Positions 26,233 through 34,885 of a DNA stretch of 64,000 nt are shown piece after piece; positions within the stretch are counted from its first letter, which is position 1, and the number at the start of each line of letters is the position of its first letter. The notes beneath the pieces are model-generated. The model saw only the letters and a program-made list of their open reading frames with translations, was not told where the DNA came from and ran no database searches. The stretch is from NCBI RefSeq assembly GCF_028993615.1, contig NZ_CP118632.1:4154001-4218000 (forward strand). Direction: 5' to 3'. The stretch is from Herbaspirillum sp. WKF16 (GTDB taxonomy: Bacteria > Pseudomonadota > Gammaproteobacteria > Burkholderiales > Burkholderiaceae_D). The position numbers were made by a program, and so were the translations under genes.

Positions 26233-26799
26233 TCAGCCTTCCTTCTTGTCCTTGCCGCCGATCTCGAAGAAGGTGTACGACAGCGTGATGGTCGTCACCT
26301 CCTTGGGCAGGTTGGGATCGATGTAGAACACCACCGGCATCTGCTTGGCCTGGTTCGGCCCCAGGGTCTGCTGCGTGAAGCAGAAGCATTCGACCTTCTT
26401 GAAGAAGGCCGCCGACTGCTGCGGCGCGTAGCTGGGGATGGCCTGGGCGTCGACGTTGCGCGCCTGGGTGTTCACCACCTCATAAGTGACCTGGGTCATC
26501 TCGCCGGGATGCACCTTCATGCTGGCCACCGTCGGGCGGAAGCGCCAGGGTCCCTGCGCATTGCCGTCGAACTCGATGGTGACCGTGCGCGTCTTGTCGA
26601 CCTGGGTGTTGGCCGGCGCTTCCACCGTCGCATCCTTGGGCGTGAGGAAGTTGACGCCGGTGACTTCGCAGATCTTGCGATACATCGGAATCAACGCGTA
26701 GCCGAAGCCGAACATCAGCACCGCCACCACCAGCAGCTTGCGCAGCATCACGCGGTTGAGGCCGCGGCCTTCGGTTTCCCCGCTGTCCTCGGTGCTCAT
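26233..26799 (-). CDS. ctaG: Cytochrome c oxidase assembly protein CtaG (Cox11)
   Basis: A 188-residue copper chaperone that builds the CuB site in subunit I. It has one N-terminal transmembrane helix (about residues 20-40), the YRKICEVTGVNF segment after it, and the copper-binding CFCF motif in VECFCFTQQTL. Its start overlaps the stop of the upstream 36-residue gene by 4 bp (ATGA). Confidence 0.95.
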   Translation of the reverse strand: MSTEDSGETEGRGLNRVMLRKLLVVAVLMFGFGYALIPMYRKICEVTGVNFLTPKDATVEAPANTQVDKTRTVTIEFDGNAQGPWRFRPTVASMKVHPGEMTQVTYEVVNTQARNVDAQAIPSYAPQQSAAFFKKVECFCFTQQTLGPNQAKQMPVVFYIDPNLPKEVTTITLSYTFFEIGGKDKKEG

Positions 26800-26906
26800 T
26801 TGGCGAACCAGATGCGGTTGATGAAAATGCCGACAAAGAAGGCCAGCGCCACCAGCCCCAGCAGCAGGCCGGTCCGGAGATTGTTAGGTGTCTTGCGTTG
26901 CGCCAT
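26796..26906 (-). CDS. 36-residue cytochrome oxidase small assembly protein
   Basis: A tiny gene: MAQRKTPNNLRTG, one hydrophobic helix (LLLGLVALAFFVGIFI) and NRIWFAK. The start codon at 26906 and the ATGA overlap with ctaG support translation. Betaproteobacteria carry a similar one-helix protein between ctaD and ctaG, annotated as cytochrome oxidase small assembly protein. It probably assists oxidase maturation, but no mechanism can be read. Confidence 0.75.
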   Translation of the reverse strand: MAQRKTPNNLRTGLLLGLVALAFFVGIFINRIWFAK

Positions 26907-26975
26907 GGAGAATCCGTTTCAATCGACGGGCGTCGGCCTGGCCGCCATCCGTCGCATTCATCGCTGGACCGGGGC

Positions 26976-28583
26976 TTACTTGACCACCGGCGGTTCTTCG
27001 AAGGTATGGAAAGGCGCCGGGCTGGGCACGGTCCATTCCAGGCCTTCCGCGCCTTCCCAGGGCTTGGCCTCAGCCTGCTTGCCACCCTTGATCGAAGGGA
27101 TCACCACCCAGAACAGGAAGTACACCTGCGACAGGCCGAAACCGAAGGCGCCGATGGAGGCGACCATGTTGAAGTCGGTGAACTGCGCCGGGTAATCCGC
27201 ATAACGGCGCGGCATGCCGGCCAGGCCCAGGAAGTGCATCGGGAAGAAGGTGACGTTGAAGGTGATCAGCGAAGCCCAGAAGTGGAACTTGCCGCGCCAT
27301 TCGTTGTACATGTAGCCGGTCCACTTCGGGCCCCAGTAGTAGTAGCCGGCGAACAGGGCGAACAGGGAGCCGGCCACCAGCACGTAGTGGAAGTGGGCCA
27401 CGACGTAGTAGGTGTCCTGCATCTGGATGTCGATCGGCGTGACCGCCAGGATCAGGCCCGTGAAGCCGCCCATGGTGAACACGAAGATGAAGCCCACCGA
27501 GAACAGCATCGGCGTCTCGAAGGTCATCGAACCGCGCCACATGGTGGCGATCCAGTTGAAGATCTTCACGCCGGTGGGCACGGCGATCAGCATCGTGGCG
27601 TACATGAAGAACAACTGGGCGGTCACCGGCATGCCGGTGGTGAACATGTGGTGGGCCCAGACGATGAAGGAGAGGATCGCGATCGACGCGGTCGCGTACA
27701 CCATCGAGGCATAGCCGAACAGCGGCTTGCGGGCGAAGGCCGGGATGATCTGCGAGACGATGCCGAAGGCCGGCAGGATCATGATGTAGACCTCGGGGTG
27801 ACCGAAGAACCAGAAGATGTGCTGGTACATCACCGGATCGCCGCCGCCGGCGGCGTTGAAGAAGGAGGTGCCGAAGTGACGGTCGGTCAGGGTCATGGTG
27901 ATGGCGCCGGCCAGCACCGGCATCACCGCGATCAGCAGGTAGGCGGTGATCAGCCAGGTCCAGCAGAACATCGGCATCTTCATCAGCGTCATGCCGGGCG
28001 CGCGCATGTTGAGGATGGTGACGATGATGTTGATCGAGCCCATGATCGACGAGGCGCCCATGATGTGCATGGCGAAGATGCCCATGTCCATGCCGGGGCC
28101 CATCTGGGTCGACAGCGGCGCGTACAGCGTCCAGCCCGCGGCGGTGGCGCCGCCCGGCGCCAGGAAGGAGCCGGCCAGCAGCAGCGCGGCCGGCGGCAGC
28201 AGCCAGAAGGAGAAGTTGTTCATGCGCGCGAACGCCATGTCGGATGCGCCGATCTGCAGCGGGATCATCCAGTTGGCGAAGCCGACGAAGGCCGGCATGA
28301 TCGCGCCGAACACCATCACCAGGCCATGCATGGTGGTCAGCTGGTTGAAGAACTCGGGGCGGAAGAACTGCAGGCCCGGATGGAACAGCTCGGCGCGGAT
28401 CAGCAGCGCCAGCACGCCGCCGGACAGCAGCATGGTGAACGAGAACCACAGGTAGAGCGTGCCGATGTCCTTGTGGTTGGTGGCAAACAGCCAGCGGCGC
28501 CAGCCGTGCGGATGGTCGTGCGAGTGATCATGGTCGTGGCCGTGCGCGTGGTGATCAGGGGCGTGATCAACGGTGGTGGTCAT
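26976..28583 (-). CDS. ctaD: Cytochrome c oxidase subunit I
   Basis: A 535-residue, twelve-helix catalytic subunit holding heme a, heme a3 and CuB. Heme and copper ligands are visible: TTMHGLVMVFG (heme a), WFFGHPEVYIMILP (His and cross-linked Tyr), WAHHMFTTG (CuB histidines) and VVAHFHYVLVAGS (heme a3 and heme a). The Glu of helix VI in GHPEVY marks the proton-pumping A-type oxidase. The first 26 residues are unusually His-rich (ten His). It follows ctaC by 18 bp. Confidence 0.97.
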   Translation of the reverse strand: MTTTVDHAPDHHAHGHDHDHSHDHPHGWRRWLFATNHKDIGTLYLWFSFTMLLSGGVLALLIRAELFHPGLQFFRPEFFNQLTTMHGLVMVFGAIMPAFVGFANWMIPLQIGASDMAFARMNNFSFWLLPPAALLLAGSFLAPGGATAAGWTLYAPLSTQMGPGMDMGIFAMHIMGASSIMGSINIIVTILNMRAPGMTLMKMPMFCWTWLITAYLLIAVMPVLAGAITMTLTDRHFGTSFFNAAGGGDPVMYQHIFWFFGHPEVYIMILPAFGIVSQIIPAFARKPLFGYASMVYATASIAILSFIVWAHHMFTTGMPVTAQLFFMYATMLIAVPTGVKIFNWIATMWRGSMTFETPMLFSVGFIFVFTMGGFTGLILAVTPIDIQMQDTYYVVAHFHYVLVAGSLFALFAGYYYWGPKWTGYMYNEWRGKFHFWASLITFNVTFFPMHFLGLAGMPRRYADYPAQFTDFNMVASIGAFGFGLSQVYFLFWVVIPSIKGGKQAEAKPWEGAEGLEWTVPSPAPFHTFEEPPVVK

Positions 28584-28601
28584 ATTCCTGTCTCCAATCG
28601 A

Positions 28602-29762
28602 TTACTTGCGGCCGGCCAGCACTTCTGCGGGCTGTACGATGTTTTCCTGCGCCTTGTTGGACCAGCTGTTGCGCGTGTAGGTGATCACGGCGGCGATCTC
28701 GGTGTCGTTGAGCACGCTCTTCCAGGCCGGCATGGCGTTCTTGCCGTTCAGGACCACATGGATCTGCTCGGCCTTGGGGCCGTTGACCACCGGGTCGCCG
28801 TCCAGCGCGGGGAAGGCGCCGGGCACGCCCTTGCCGTTGGCCTGGTGGCACACCGCGCAGTTGGCGACATAGACCTTCTCGCCGCGCTGCTTCAACTCGT
28901 CGATGGTCCAGGTCTTGTTGGGATCGTCGGCCTTGGCCGCCATTTCCTTCTTCTTCTCGTCGACCCACTTCTTGTAGTCGGCCTCGCTGACAACGTTCAC
29001 CACGATGGGCATGAAGGCGTGATCCTTGCCGCACAGCTCGACGCACTGGCCGCGGTAGGTGCCGATCTTCTCGGCGCGGAACCAGGTGTCGCGCACGAAG
29101 CCGGGAATCGCATCCTGCTTCACGCCGAAGGCCGGAATGGTCCAGGAGTGGATCACGTCGTTGGCGGTGGTGACGATGCGCACCTTCTTGTTGACCGGCA
29201 CCACCAGCGGGTTGTCGACCTCCAGCAGGTAGTTGTCGTTCTTCTTGAGCGTGGGATCGGTCACCTGCTCGCGCGGCGTGGCCAGGTTCGAGAGGAAGGC
29301 GATCCCCTGGCCGTCGCCCTTGAGGTAGTCGTAGCCCCATTTCCACTGCATGCCGGTGACCTTGATGGTGAGGTCGGCGTTGGAGGTGTCCTTCATCGCC
29401 ACCACCGTCTTGGTGGCCGGCAGCGCCATGCCGATGACGATCAGGAACGGCACCACGGTCCAGGCGATTTCCACGCCGGTGCTCTCATGGAAGGTCGAGG
29501 CCTTGTGGCCGAGCGACTTGCGGTGCTTGAGGATGGAATAGAACATGACGCCGAACACCGCCACGAAGATCACCAGGCAGATGATCAGCATCAGGATGTG
29601 CAGGTCGTAGATTTGTTCGGCGATCTTGGTGACGGGCGGCTGGAAGTTCATCTGCCTTACTGCGGGTCCCCCTGGACTGTCCACCACTGCCCAGGCCGGG
29701 ATTCCGGCCGCCAGCAGCGATGCACCGAGGGTCAACGATTGAAGGCGCTTCGCATGTTTCAT
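28602..29762 (-). CDS. ctaC: Cytochrome c oxidase subunit II with fused cytochrome c domain
   Basis: A 386-residue protein with a signal peptide (residues 1-26), two transmembrane helices and the CuA domain (CVELCGKDHAFM holds the two Cys, His and Met ligands). A C-terminal cytochrome c domain from about residue 285 has the heme motif CAVCH and an axial Met in NAMPAWK. This fused form accepts electrons like caa3 oxidases. The start at 29762 has GAGGAAA upstream; the frame to 29870 adds nothing recognisable. Confidence 0.96.
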   Translation of the reverse strand: MKHAKRLQSLTLGASLLAAGIPAWAVVDSPGGPAVRQMNFQPPVTKIAEQIYDLHILMLIICLVIFVAVFGVMFYSILKHRKSLGHKASTFHESTGVEIAWTVVPFLIVIGMALPATKTVVAMKDTSNADLTIKVTGMQWKWGYDYLKGDGQGIAFLSNLATPREQVTDPTLKKNDNYLLEVDNPLVVPVNKKVRIVTTANDVIHSWTIPAFGVKQDAIPGFVRDTWFRAEKIGTYRGQCVELCGKDHAFMPIVVNVVSEADYKKWVDEKKKEMAAKADDPNKTWTIDELKQRGEKVYVANCAVCHQANGKGVPGAFPALDGDPVVNGPKAEQIHVVLNGKNAMPAWKSVLNDTEIAAVITYTRNSWSNKAQENIVQPAEVLAGRK

Positions 29763-29794
29763 GGATTTCCTCAAAAGCCCAAAATTTATAAGAA

Positions 29795-30256
29795 TTAGAA
29801 TTTCGCCAACACTGCCGTCCTTTGGGACAGTTCGCGCTCCAGCTCGCGCGCGAACTCGCATCGTTTCCATTCGCTCATAAAACGGCCTACTTCCACGCGC
29901 AAACCGGAGCTTTCCAGCGCCACCAGGGAGCGGCGGCCCGCGGAAAAATCGATGCGCGCACGGCGCAGGTCCAGTTCGATACGGCTTGCCTTGCCCGCCT
30001 GCGTCAGTTCGACGACCAGGCAGTCGTCCTGCAATACGAGGTACTCGCGATCAGTTGCATGGCGGGCGTACACCAGGAAGGCGATGCCGACCGCCGAAAG
30101 CTCAATGACAGAAAAAACCAGGATGGTCCATGCGCCATGGACGGTGAATGCCAACGCTACCGTCAGCGATACGGTACAGAGGATTGCAAAGACCCACGCC
30201 AGCTGGCGCGGCGCAATCGAACAATTGCGCTTCAATATCCATTCCCGCGTCTCCAT
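29795..30256 (-). CDS. DUF2244 membrane protein
   Basis: A 153-residue protein: a short cytosolic N-terminus (METREWILKRNCSIAPRQ), two transmembrane helices (about 20-38 and 44-62) and a soluble C-terminal domain. It fits DUF2244, a family of unknown function usually just upstream of ctaC, as here (32 bp). It is probably the first gene of the oxidase operon. Confidence 0.8.
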   Translation of the reverse strand: METREWILKRNCSIAPRQLAWVFAILCTVSLTVALAFTVHGAWTILVFSVIELSAVGIAFLVYARHATDREYLVLQDDCLVVELTQAGKASRIELDLRRARIDFSAGRRSLVALESSGLRVEVGRFMSEWKRCEFARELERELSQRTAVLAKF

Positions 30257-30646
30257 AGCACCTCGCCAGCATGATTGTCGGTCGAGCGTGTCTCTCTGCT
30301 GCCAGCGGCGGCGCTTCTCGGTGCGCTGGCGTCGCGGGGCCGGGATTGCCCTCCGTCGACGCGCCTGGCGCAGGCGCCGTCCGCATAGCGGCTCTTTATT
30401 TATTCTTAACCATTTGAGTATAAGGGGTAACGTCGCCGCGGATCAAGCGCGCGCCGCCCGCCCTGCCACAGCGTTGCTCCCATCCTGTTTCACGTCGCGC
30501 GCTTGCCGCCGCTCACCGGCCATGGGTCTGATTCAGCGGGCGCGCGCAGTTTAGCAGGGCGTAACGATACAACAACTATTGCTTGCCCCAGATGGGCTTG
30601 GGCGACTAAGCCTTATATGCCAACGGCACTAAGGGCGGCGGCCCGC
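30257..30646. other. 390-bp intergenic region before the oxidase operon
   Basis: Between bioC, whose stop codon lies at 30647, and DUF2244. It holds the oxidase-operon promoter candidate listed separately. An AT-rich patch around 30394-30425 stands out from the GC-rich surroundings. No gene is supportable. Confidence 0.5.
30417..30446 (-). promoter_or_regulatory. Candidate sigma-70 promoter for DUF2244-ctaC-ctaD operon
   Basis: On the minus strand TTGATC (4/6 to -35), an 18-bp spacer and TATACT (5/6 to -10). The predicted start is near 30410, leaving a leader of about 150 nt before DUF2244. Confidence 0.45.
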
Positions 30647-31588
30647 TCACTTTCTGGGCAAATCGAAACGCACGATGCTTTCGCCGGACGAGGTGGTCCT
30701 GGGCACCGGCCGGAAGGCATGGCCGTACACCACTTCAAAGGTCAGCGGGATCTTGCCGTCGCGATTGCGCATTCCCTCCAGGGCCGCCTCCAGCCGCGCA
30801 TGCTGCGCGCGCGACAGCAGGCCGCGGCGGCGCGACTCCAGCGGATTGCCGCCCCAGGCGCGCACATCCTCCAGCAGCCGCTGCGGGGTCTCGTAGGTCA
30901 CGGTGATGGTTTCCATGTCCATCACCGGCGTCGAGAAGCCGGCGTTGACCAGCATGTCACCGAAGTCGTGCATGTCGACGAAGGGCAAGGTGTGCGGCGC
31001 CAGGTCGATGCTTTCGAAGGCGCTGCGCACTTCGCGCAGGGTGTCGGGACCGAAGCAGGAAAACATCAGCAGCCCCTCCACCCGCAGCACGCGGCGCCAT
31101 TCGGCGAACACGCGGTCGGGCTGGGGATGCCAGTGCAAGGCGAGGTTGGACCAGACTAGGTCCAGCGAATTGGCCGCCAGCGGCAGCCGGGCGAAGTCGG
31201 CGCAGGCCAGCTCCGGGCCGTTGCCGCCGGCGGCGCCCAGCCACTTGTTGATGGAGCCGAACAGGCGGTTGACCGCCGACTGCGCGCCGCGCTGGTGCTC
31301 GGCGGCCACGGCCAGCATGCCGTAGGCGCCGTCCAGGCCGAGCACCTGCGCTTCCGGATAACGCTTTTGCAACACCGGCAGGTCGGCGCCCTCGCCGCAG
31401 CCGGCGTCCAGCACTTCAGCGGGCGCGATCTTCACCAGCGCCAACCGCTCCTGCATGCGCGCCGACACCTCGCGGCGCAGGAAATCGGACTCGGCCACGC
31501 GCTGCGGCCGGCCGAAGCGGCGGCGTACCAGCGGGAGATCGATGGGCGCGCTGAGCTTGGCGCTGGCGGAGGGTGAACTGACGGACAT
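30647..31588 (-). CDS. bioC: Malonyl-ACP O-methyltransferase BioC-like
   Basis: A 313-residue SAM-dependent methyltransferase. The SAM motif is VLDAGCGEGADLP; motif II region LDLVWSNLALHWHPQPDRVFAEWRRVLR is the BioC signature. The RRRFGRPQRVAESDFLRREV N-terminus also fits. BioC methylates malonyl-ACP to start pimelate synthesis for biotin, in the cytosol. No other bio gene is in the window, so the symbol rests on sequence alone. I start at 31588 (MSVSSPS); the longer frame to 32365 only mirrors comF on the other strand. Confidence 0.82.
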   Translation of the reverse strand: MSVSSPSASAKLSAPIDLPLVRRRFGRPQRVAESDFLRREVSARMQERLALVKIAPAEVLDAGCGEGADLPVLQKRYPEAQVLGLDGAYGMLAVAAEHQRGAQSAVNRLFGSINKWLGAAGGNGPELACADFARLPLAANSLDLVWSNLALHWHPQPDRVFAEWRRVLRVEGLLMFSCFGPDTLREVRSAFESIDLAPHTLPFVDMHDFGDMLVNAGFSTPVMDMETITVTYETPQRLLEDVRAWGGNPLESRRRGLLSRAQHARLEAALEGMRNRDGKIPLTFEVVYGHAFRPVPRTTSSGESIVRFDLPRK

Positions 31589-31604
31589 CGGACGGTCGAA
31601 CAGG

Positions 31605-31613
31605 TGAGATAAT
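31605..31613 (+). promoter_or_regulatory. Extended -10 promoter element for comF
   Basis: TGAGATAAT: TGn followed by GATAAT (5/6), 44 bp before the comF start, with no clear -35 box. Confidence 0.35.
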
Positions 31614-31657
31614 GCGCGTAGTTTAGTCGAAATCCTTATTTCCCGGGCGCACCGCCG

Positions 31658-32488
31658 ATGGACGTCAAACCGCAACAATCCGCGAACCCGCAAGCCGCCG
31701 CCAAGGCCGGCTACAAGCGCGCGCCCGCGGCCAAGCCGAAGAAGGACGCCTGGATGCGCCGCCTGCTGGCGCGCATGCCGCAACTGCTGCCGACGTCCTG
31801 CGCGCTGTGCGGCCACGCCGGCCGCGAGACGCTGTGCCAGCCTTGCCACAAGCGCTTCTTCACGCGCCAGCATCGCCGCTGCGTGCAATGCGCCCTGCCC
31901 ATGCCGGTGAGCGGCAAGGAACTGCGTTGCGGCGCCTGCCTCAAAGATCGCCCGGCCTTCGACGCCACCATCGTCGCCACCGATTATTTCGCGCCCTCCG
32001 ACCAGCTGGCGCTGGCGCTGAAGTTCGGCGGCGACCTGCGCGTGGCGCCGCTGCTGGCCAGGCTGATCCGCGACGCCGCCTTGCGCACGCCGGTGCCGGG
32101 CAGCGACGTCAAGCTGGCCCTGCCCACCATGCTGGCGCCGGTGCCCCTGGCGCGCCTGCGCCTGCAGGAGCGCGGCTTCAACCAGGCGCTGGAGATCGCC
32201 CGGCCGCTGTCCAGGCTGCTGGACATCCCGCTGCACCCGACGCTGCTGGAACGCACCAAGGAAACCCTGGCGCAATCCACGCTGCCGCTGCCGGCGCGCG
32301 CGCGCAACATCGCCCGCGCCTTCGTCATCCCTTATGACGCCATGGACCAGGTGCGCGGCCGCCACGTCGGCATCGTCGACGATGTGATGACCACCGGCGC
32401 CACCTTGAACGAACTGGCCATCACCCTCAAGCGCTACGGCGCCAAGCGCGTGACCAACCTGGTCTTCGCGCGCACCTTGCCGGGCTGA
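31658..32488 (+). CDS. ComF family phosphoribosyltransferase-like protein
   Basis: A 276-residue protein. The first 50 residues are basic and Ala-rich. A zinc-ribbon-like part follows with four Cys pairs (CALCGHAG, CQPC, CVQC, CGAC), then a type I PRTase domain with the signature VGIVDDVMTTGATLNE. ComF proteins are linked to DNA uptake in competent bacteria; the enzymatic reaction is unknown. The spacing to trmL (31 bp) suggests cotranscription. Confidence 0.88.
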   Translation: MDVKPQQSANPQAAAKAGYKRAPAAKPKKDAWMRRLLARMPQLLPTSCALCGHAGRETLCQPCHKRFFTRQHRRCVQCALPMPVSGKELRCGACLKDRPAFDATIVATDYFAPSDQLALALKFGGDLRVAPLLARLIRDAALRTPVPGSDVKLALPTMLAPVPLARLRLQERGFNQALEIARPLSRLLDIPLHPTLLERTKETLAQSTLPLPARARNIARAFVIPYDAMDQVRGRHVGIVDDVMTTGATLNELAITLKRYGAKRVTNLVFARTLPG

Positions 32489-32519
32489 ACCGGCGCTTCA
32501 TTTGTCGCAGGAGATTTTT

Positions 32520-33002
32520 TTGTTCCACGTCGTACTGGTCGAACCAGAGATTCCGCCCAACACCGGCAACGTCATCCGCCTGTGCGCCAACACCGGCGCC
32601 CAGCTGCACCTGGTCGAGCCGCTCGGCTTCCCGCTGGACGACGCCAAGATGCGCCGCGCCGGGCTCGACTACCACGACTACGCCACCATGCTGGTGCATC
32701 CGGACTGGGAGGCCTTCCTGGCACGCCGGCGCGAGGATCCGCAATTCGACCCGCAGCGCATGTTCGCCATGACCACGCACGGCTCGACGCCCTTCGCCGG
32801 CCTGGACTTCCGTCCCGGCGACACCTTCGTGTTCGGCTCCGAGACGCGCGGGCTGGCGCCGGCGCTGCGCGAATCCTTCCCCGCGGCGCAGCGCATCCGC
32901 CTGCCGATGCGGCCCGACAACCGCAGCCTGAATCTTTCCAATACGGTGGCGGTGGTGGTGTATGAGGCGTGGCGGCAGAATGGCTATGACGGCGGCAGCT
33001 GA
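32520..33002 (+). CDS. trmL: tRNA (cytidine/uridine-34-2'-O)-methyltransferase TrmL
   Basis: A 160-residue SPOUT (knotted) methyltransferase that modifies the wobble base of certain leucine tRNAs. It shows FHVVLVEPEIPPNTGNVIRLCANTG and the C-terminal knot segments FVFGSETRGL and LPMRPDNRSLNLSNTVAVVVYEAW. The start is TTG at 32520, with AGGAG six bases upstream; the upstream TTG at 32502 would add six unconserved residues. E. coli TrmL starts at the matching position. Confidence 0.94.
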   Translation: MFHVVLVEPEIPPNTGNVIRLCANTGAQLHLVEPLGFPLDDAKMRRAGLDYHDYATMLVHPDWEAFLARRREDPQFDPQRMFAMTTHGSTPFAGLDFRPGDTFVFGSETRGLAPALRESFPAAQRIRLPMRPDNRSLNLSNTVAVVVYEAWRQNGYDGGS

Positions 33003-33089
33003 ACACCGGCCACCTGAAATCTGCCCCTATCGCTCGCGGCGAAAGCAGGGACGACCTGCCCGAGATTGATTTGGAAAGCACCATGAAGA

Positions 33090-33115
33090 AACGGCTCCCG
33101 CAGGAGCCGTTTTTT
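33090..33115. terminator. Terminator between trmL and the ABC importer genes
   Basis: AACGGCTCC-CGCA-GGAGCCGTT followed by TTTT; the minus strand has GTTTCTTC after the stem. It ends comF-trmL and probably the converging ABC operon. Confidence 0.88.
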
Positions 33116-33131
33116 CATTGCAAAGAATCGA

Positions 33132-33926
33132 TCAGCCGAGCAGCAAGGCATCGTCCGACAGCTTCTCGCCGCGCGTCTGCTCGAACATCTTGAGCAGGTC
33201 GGGCACGTCCAGCCCGGCGCGTTCCGGGCCCGATACGTCGAGCACGACCTTGCCCTGGTGCAGCATCACGGTGCGGTCGCCGTAGTCCAGCGCCTGGCGC
33301 ATGCTGTGCGTGACCATCATGGTGGTCAGCTTGCTTTCGGCCACGATCTTGGCAGTCAGCTCAAGCACGAAGGCAGCGGTCTTGGGGTCCAGCGCGGCGG
33401 TGTGCTCGTCCAGCAGCAGGATGCGCGAAGGCTGCAGCGACGCCATCAGCAGGCTGACCGCCTGGCGCTGGCCGCCCGAGAGCAGGCCGATGCGATCGGT
33501 CAGGCGATTCTCCAGGCCCAGGTTGAGGATGGACAGCTTCTCGCGGAACAGCTCGCGCATCTTGCCGCGAATGGCGAAGCTGAAGCCGCGGCGGCGGCCG
33601 CGCGCCATCGCCAGCGCCATGTTCTCTTCGATGGTCAGCGCCTCGCAGGTGCCGGCCATCGGGTCCTGGAACACGCGCGCGACCATGCCGGCGCGGTCCC
33701 AGGCCTGGGTCCTAGTAACGTCGGCGCCGTCGATTTCGATCTTGCCGGAATCCACCAGCAGGTCGCCCGAGATGGCGTTCAGGAAGGTCGACTTGCCGGC
33801 GCCGTTGGAGCCGATCACGGCCACGAACTGGCCGGTCGGGATGTGCAGCGAGAGCCCGCGCAGCGCCGGGTTTTCAATCGGCGTGCCGGGATTGAAGGTG
33901 ATCTTGAGATCGCTGGCGTTCAACAT
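33132..33926 (-). CDS. ABC importer ATP-binding protein
   Basis: A 264-residue ATPase with Walker A GSNGAGKST, signature LSGGQRQAVSL and Walker B ILLLDEHTAALDP (His where Pro is usual, as in this importer group). It is the last gene of an operon with the permease (1 bp gap) and two binding proteins. The set resembles the uncharacterised family that includes streptococcal TrpXYZ, so an aromatic compound or amino acid is possible, but the substrate is unknown. Confidence 0.88.
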   Translation of the reverse strand: MLNASDLKITFNPGTPIENPALRGLSLHIPTGQFVAVIGSNGAGKSTFLNAISGDLLVDSGKIEIDGADVTRTQAWDRAGMVARVFQDPMAGTCEALTIEENMALAMARGRRRGFSFAIRGKMRELFREKLSILNLGLENRLTDRIGLLSGGQRQAVSLLMASLQPSRILLLDEHTAALDPKTAAFVLELTAKIVAESKLTTMMVTHSMRQALDYGDRTVMLHQGKVVLDVSGPERAGLDVPDLLKMFEQTRGEKLSDDALLLG

Positions 33927-33927
33927 C

Positions 33928-34827
33928 TCAGGCTCCCTTCTTCATCAGTTTGAGTTTCAGCTTGCGCTTGCCCATGGGCAGCACCAGCGCCAGCATCACC
34001 AGCACCGCGGTCACCAGGTTCAGGTCTTGCGCCTGCAGGCCGATGAAGTCGCTGTTCAAGGCCAGCGCGATGAAGAAGCGATACAGGATGGCGCCCAGGA
34101 TCACGGCCAGCGTGGTCCACACCAGGCGGCGCGCCGGCAGGATGTTCTCGCCGATGATCACCGCGGCCAGGCCGATGACGATGGTGCCGATGCCCATGGA
34201 AATGTCGGCGCCGCCCTGGGTCTGGGCGAACAGCGCGCCGGCCAGCGCCACCAGCGCGTTGGCCAGGGCCATGCCGGCCAGCGTCGCCGTGCCGGTGGCG
34301 ATGCCCTGGGCGCGCGCCATGCGGGCGTTGGCGCCGGTGGCGCGCATGGCCAGGCCGATCTCGGAGGAGAAGAACCAGTCCAGCAGCAGCTTGGCGGCGA
34401 CCACCACCACCACCAGGATCAGCGGGCGGCCGACGTAGTCGGGAATCCAGTCCGGCTGCAGGATGGTGAAGATGGTCGGCTCGGAGATCAGCGGCACGTT
34501 GGGCTTGCCCATCACGCGCAGGTTGATCGAATAGAGCGCGATCATCATCAGGATGCTGGCCAGCAGGTCCATGATCTTCAGGCGCACGTTCAGCCAGGCG
34601 GTGGTGAAGCCCGCGAGGGCGCCGGCGAGGATGGCGATGAAGGTGGACAGGAAGGGGTTATAGCCGGCCGCGATCATGGTCGCGGCGACCGCGCCGCCCA
34701 GCGGGAAGCTGCCGTCGACGGTCAGGTCGGGGAAAGTGAGAATGCGGAAGGAAATCAGCACTCCGAGCGCGACCAGGCTGAAAATCAGGCCGATCTCCAG
34801 TGCGCCCAGCAGGGTATACAGCGACAT
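33928..34827 (-). CDS. ABC importer permease
   Basis: A 299-residue inner-membrane protein with eight to nine hydrophobic segments of the BPD_transp_2 type (LivH-like). The coupling region is near LAMRATGANARMARAQGIATG and there is a conserved FPDLTVDGSFPLGGAVAA segment. The C-terminus is basic (MGKRKLKLKLMKKGA). It lies 1 bp before the ATPase gene and is separated from the upstream binding-protein gene by a hairpin with a T-run. Confidence 0.88.
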   Translation of the reverse strand: MSLYTLLGALEIGLIFSLVALGVLISFRILTFPDLTVDGSFPLGGAVAATMIAAGYNPFLSTFIAILAGALAGFTTAWLNVRLKIMDLLASILMMIALYSINLRVMGKPNVPLISEPTIFTILQPDWIPDYVGRPLILVVVVVAAKLLLDWFFSSEIGLAMRATGANARMARAQGIATGTATLAGMALANALVALAGALFAQTQGGADISMGIGTIVIGLAAVIIGENILPARRLVWTTLAVILGAILYRFFIALALNSDFIGLQAQDLNLVTAVLVMLALVLPMGKRKLKLKLMKKGA

Positions 34828-34841
34828 AAAAGGACTTTCTT

Positions 34842-34885
34842 AAAAAACACATTCGGCATTGGCGCGATACGCAAATGCCGAATGT
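34842..34885 (-). terminator. Terminator between the binding-protein and permease genes
   Basis: On the minus strand ACATTCGGCAT, a 15-nt loop and ATGCCGAATGT form an 11-bp perfect stem, followed by G and TTTTTT. A second 11-bp stem lies just upstream (CAAGGCGCCGC with GCGGCGCCTTG, 34899-34929). Sitting inside an operon, it should let only part of transcription reach permease and ATPase. Confidence 0.8.

Noticed and set aside
26898..29798. A 966-codon open frame on the plus strand across ctaD and ctaC
   Set aside because: It is the antisense shadow of two highly conserved oxidase genes in GC-rich DNA; its translation is His/Asp/Gly-rich without domain features.
30647..32365. A 572-codon minus-strand frame fusing bioC to upstream sequence
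   Set aside because: The upstream part only mirrors comF on the plus strand; BioC homology starts at 31588.
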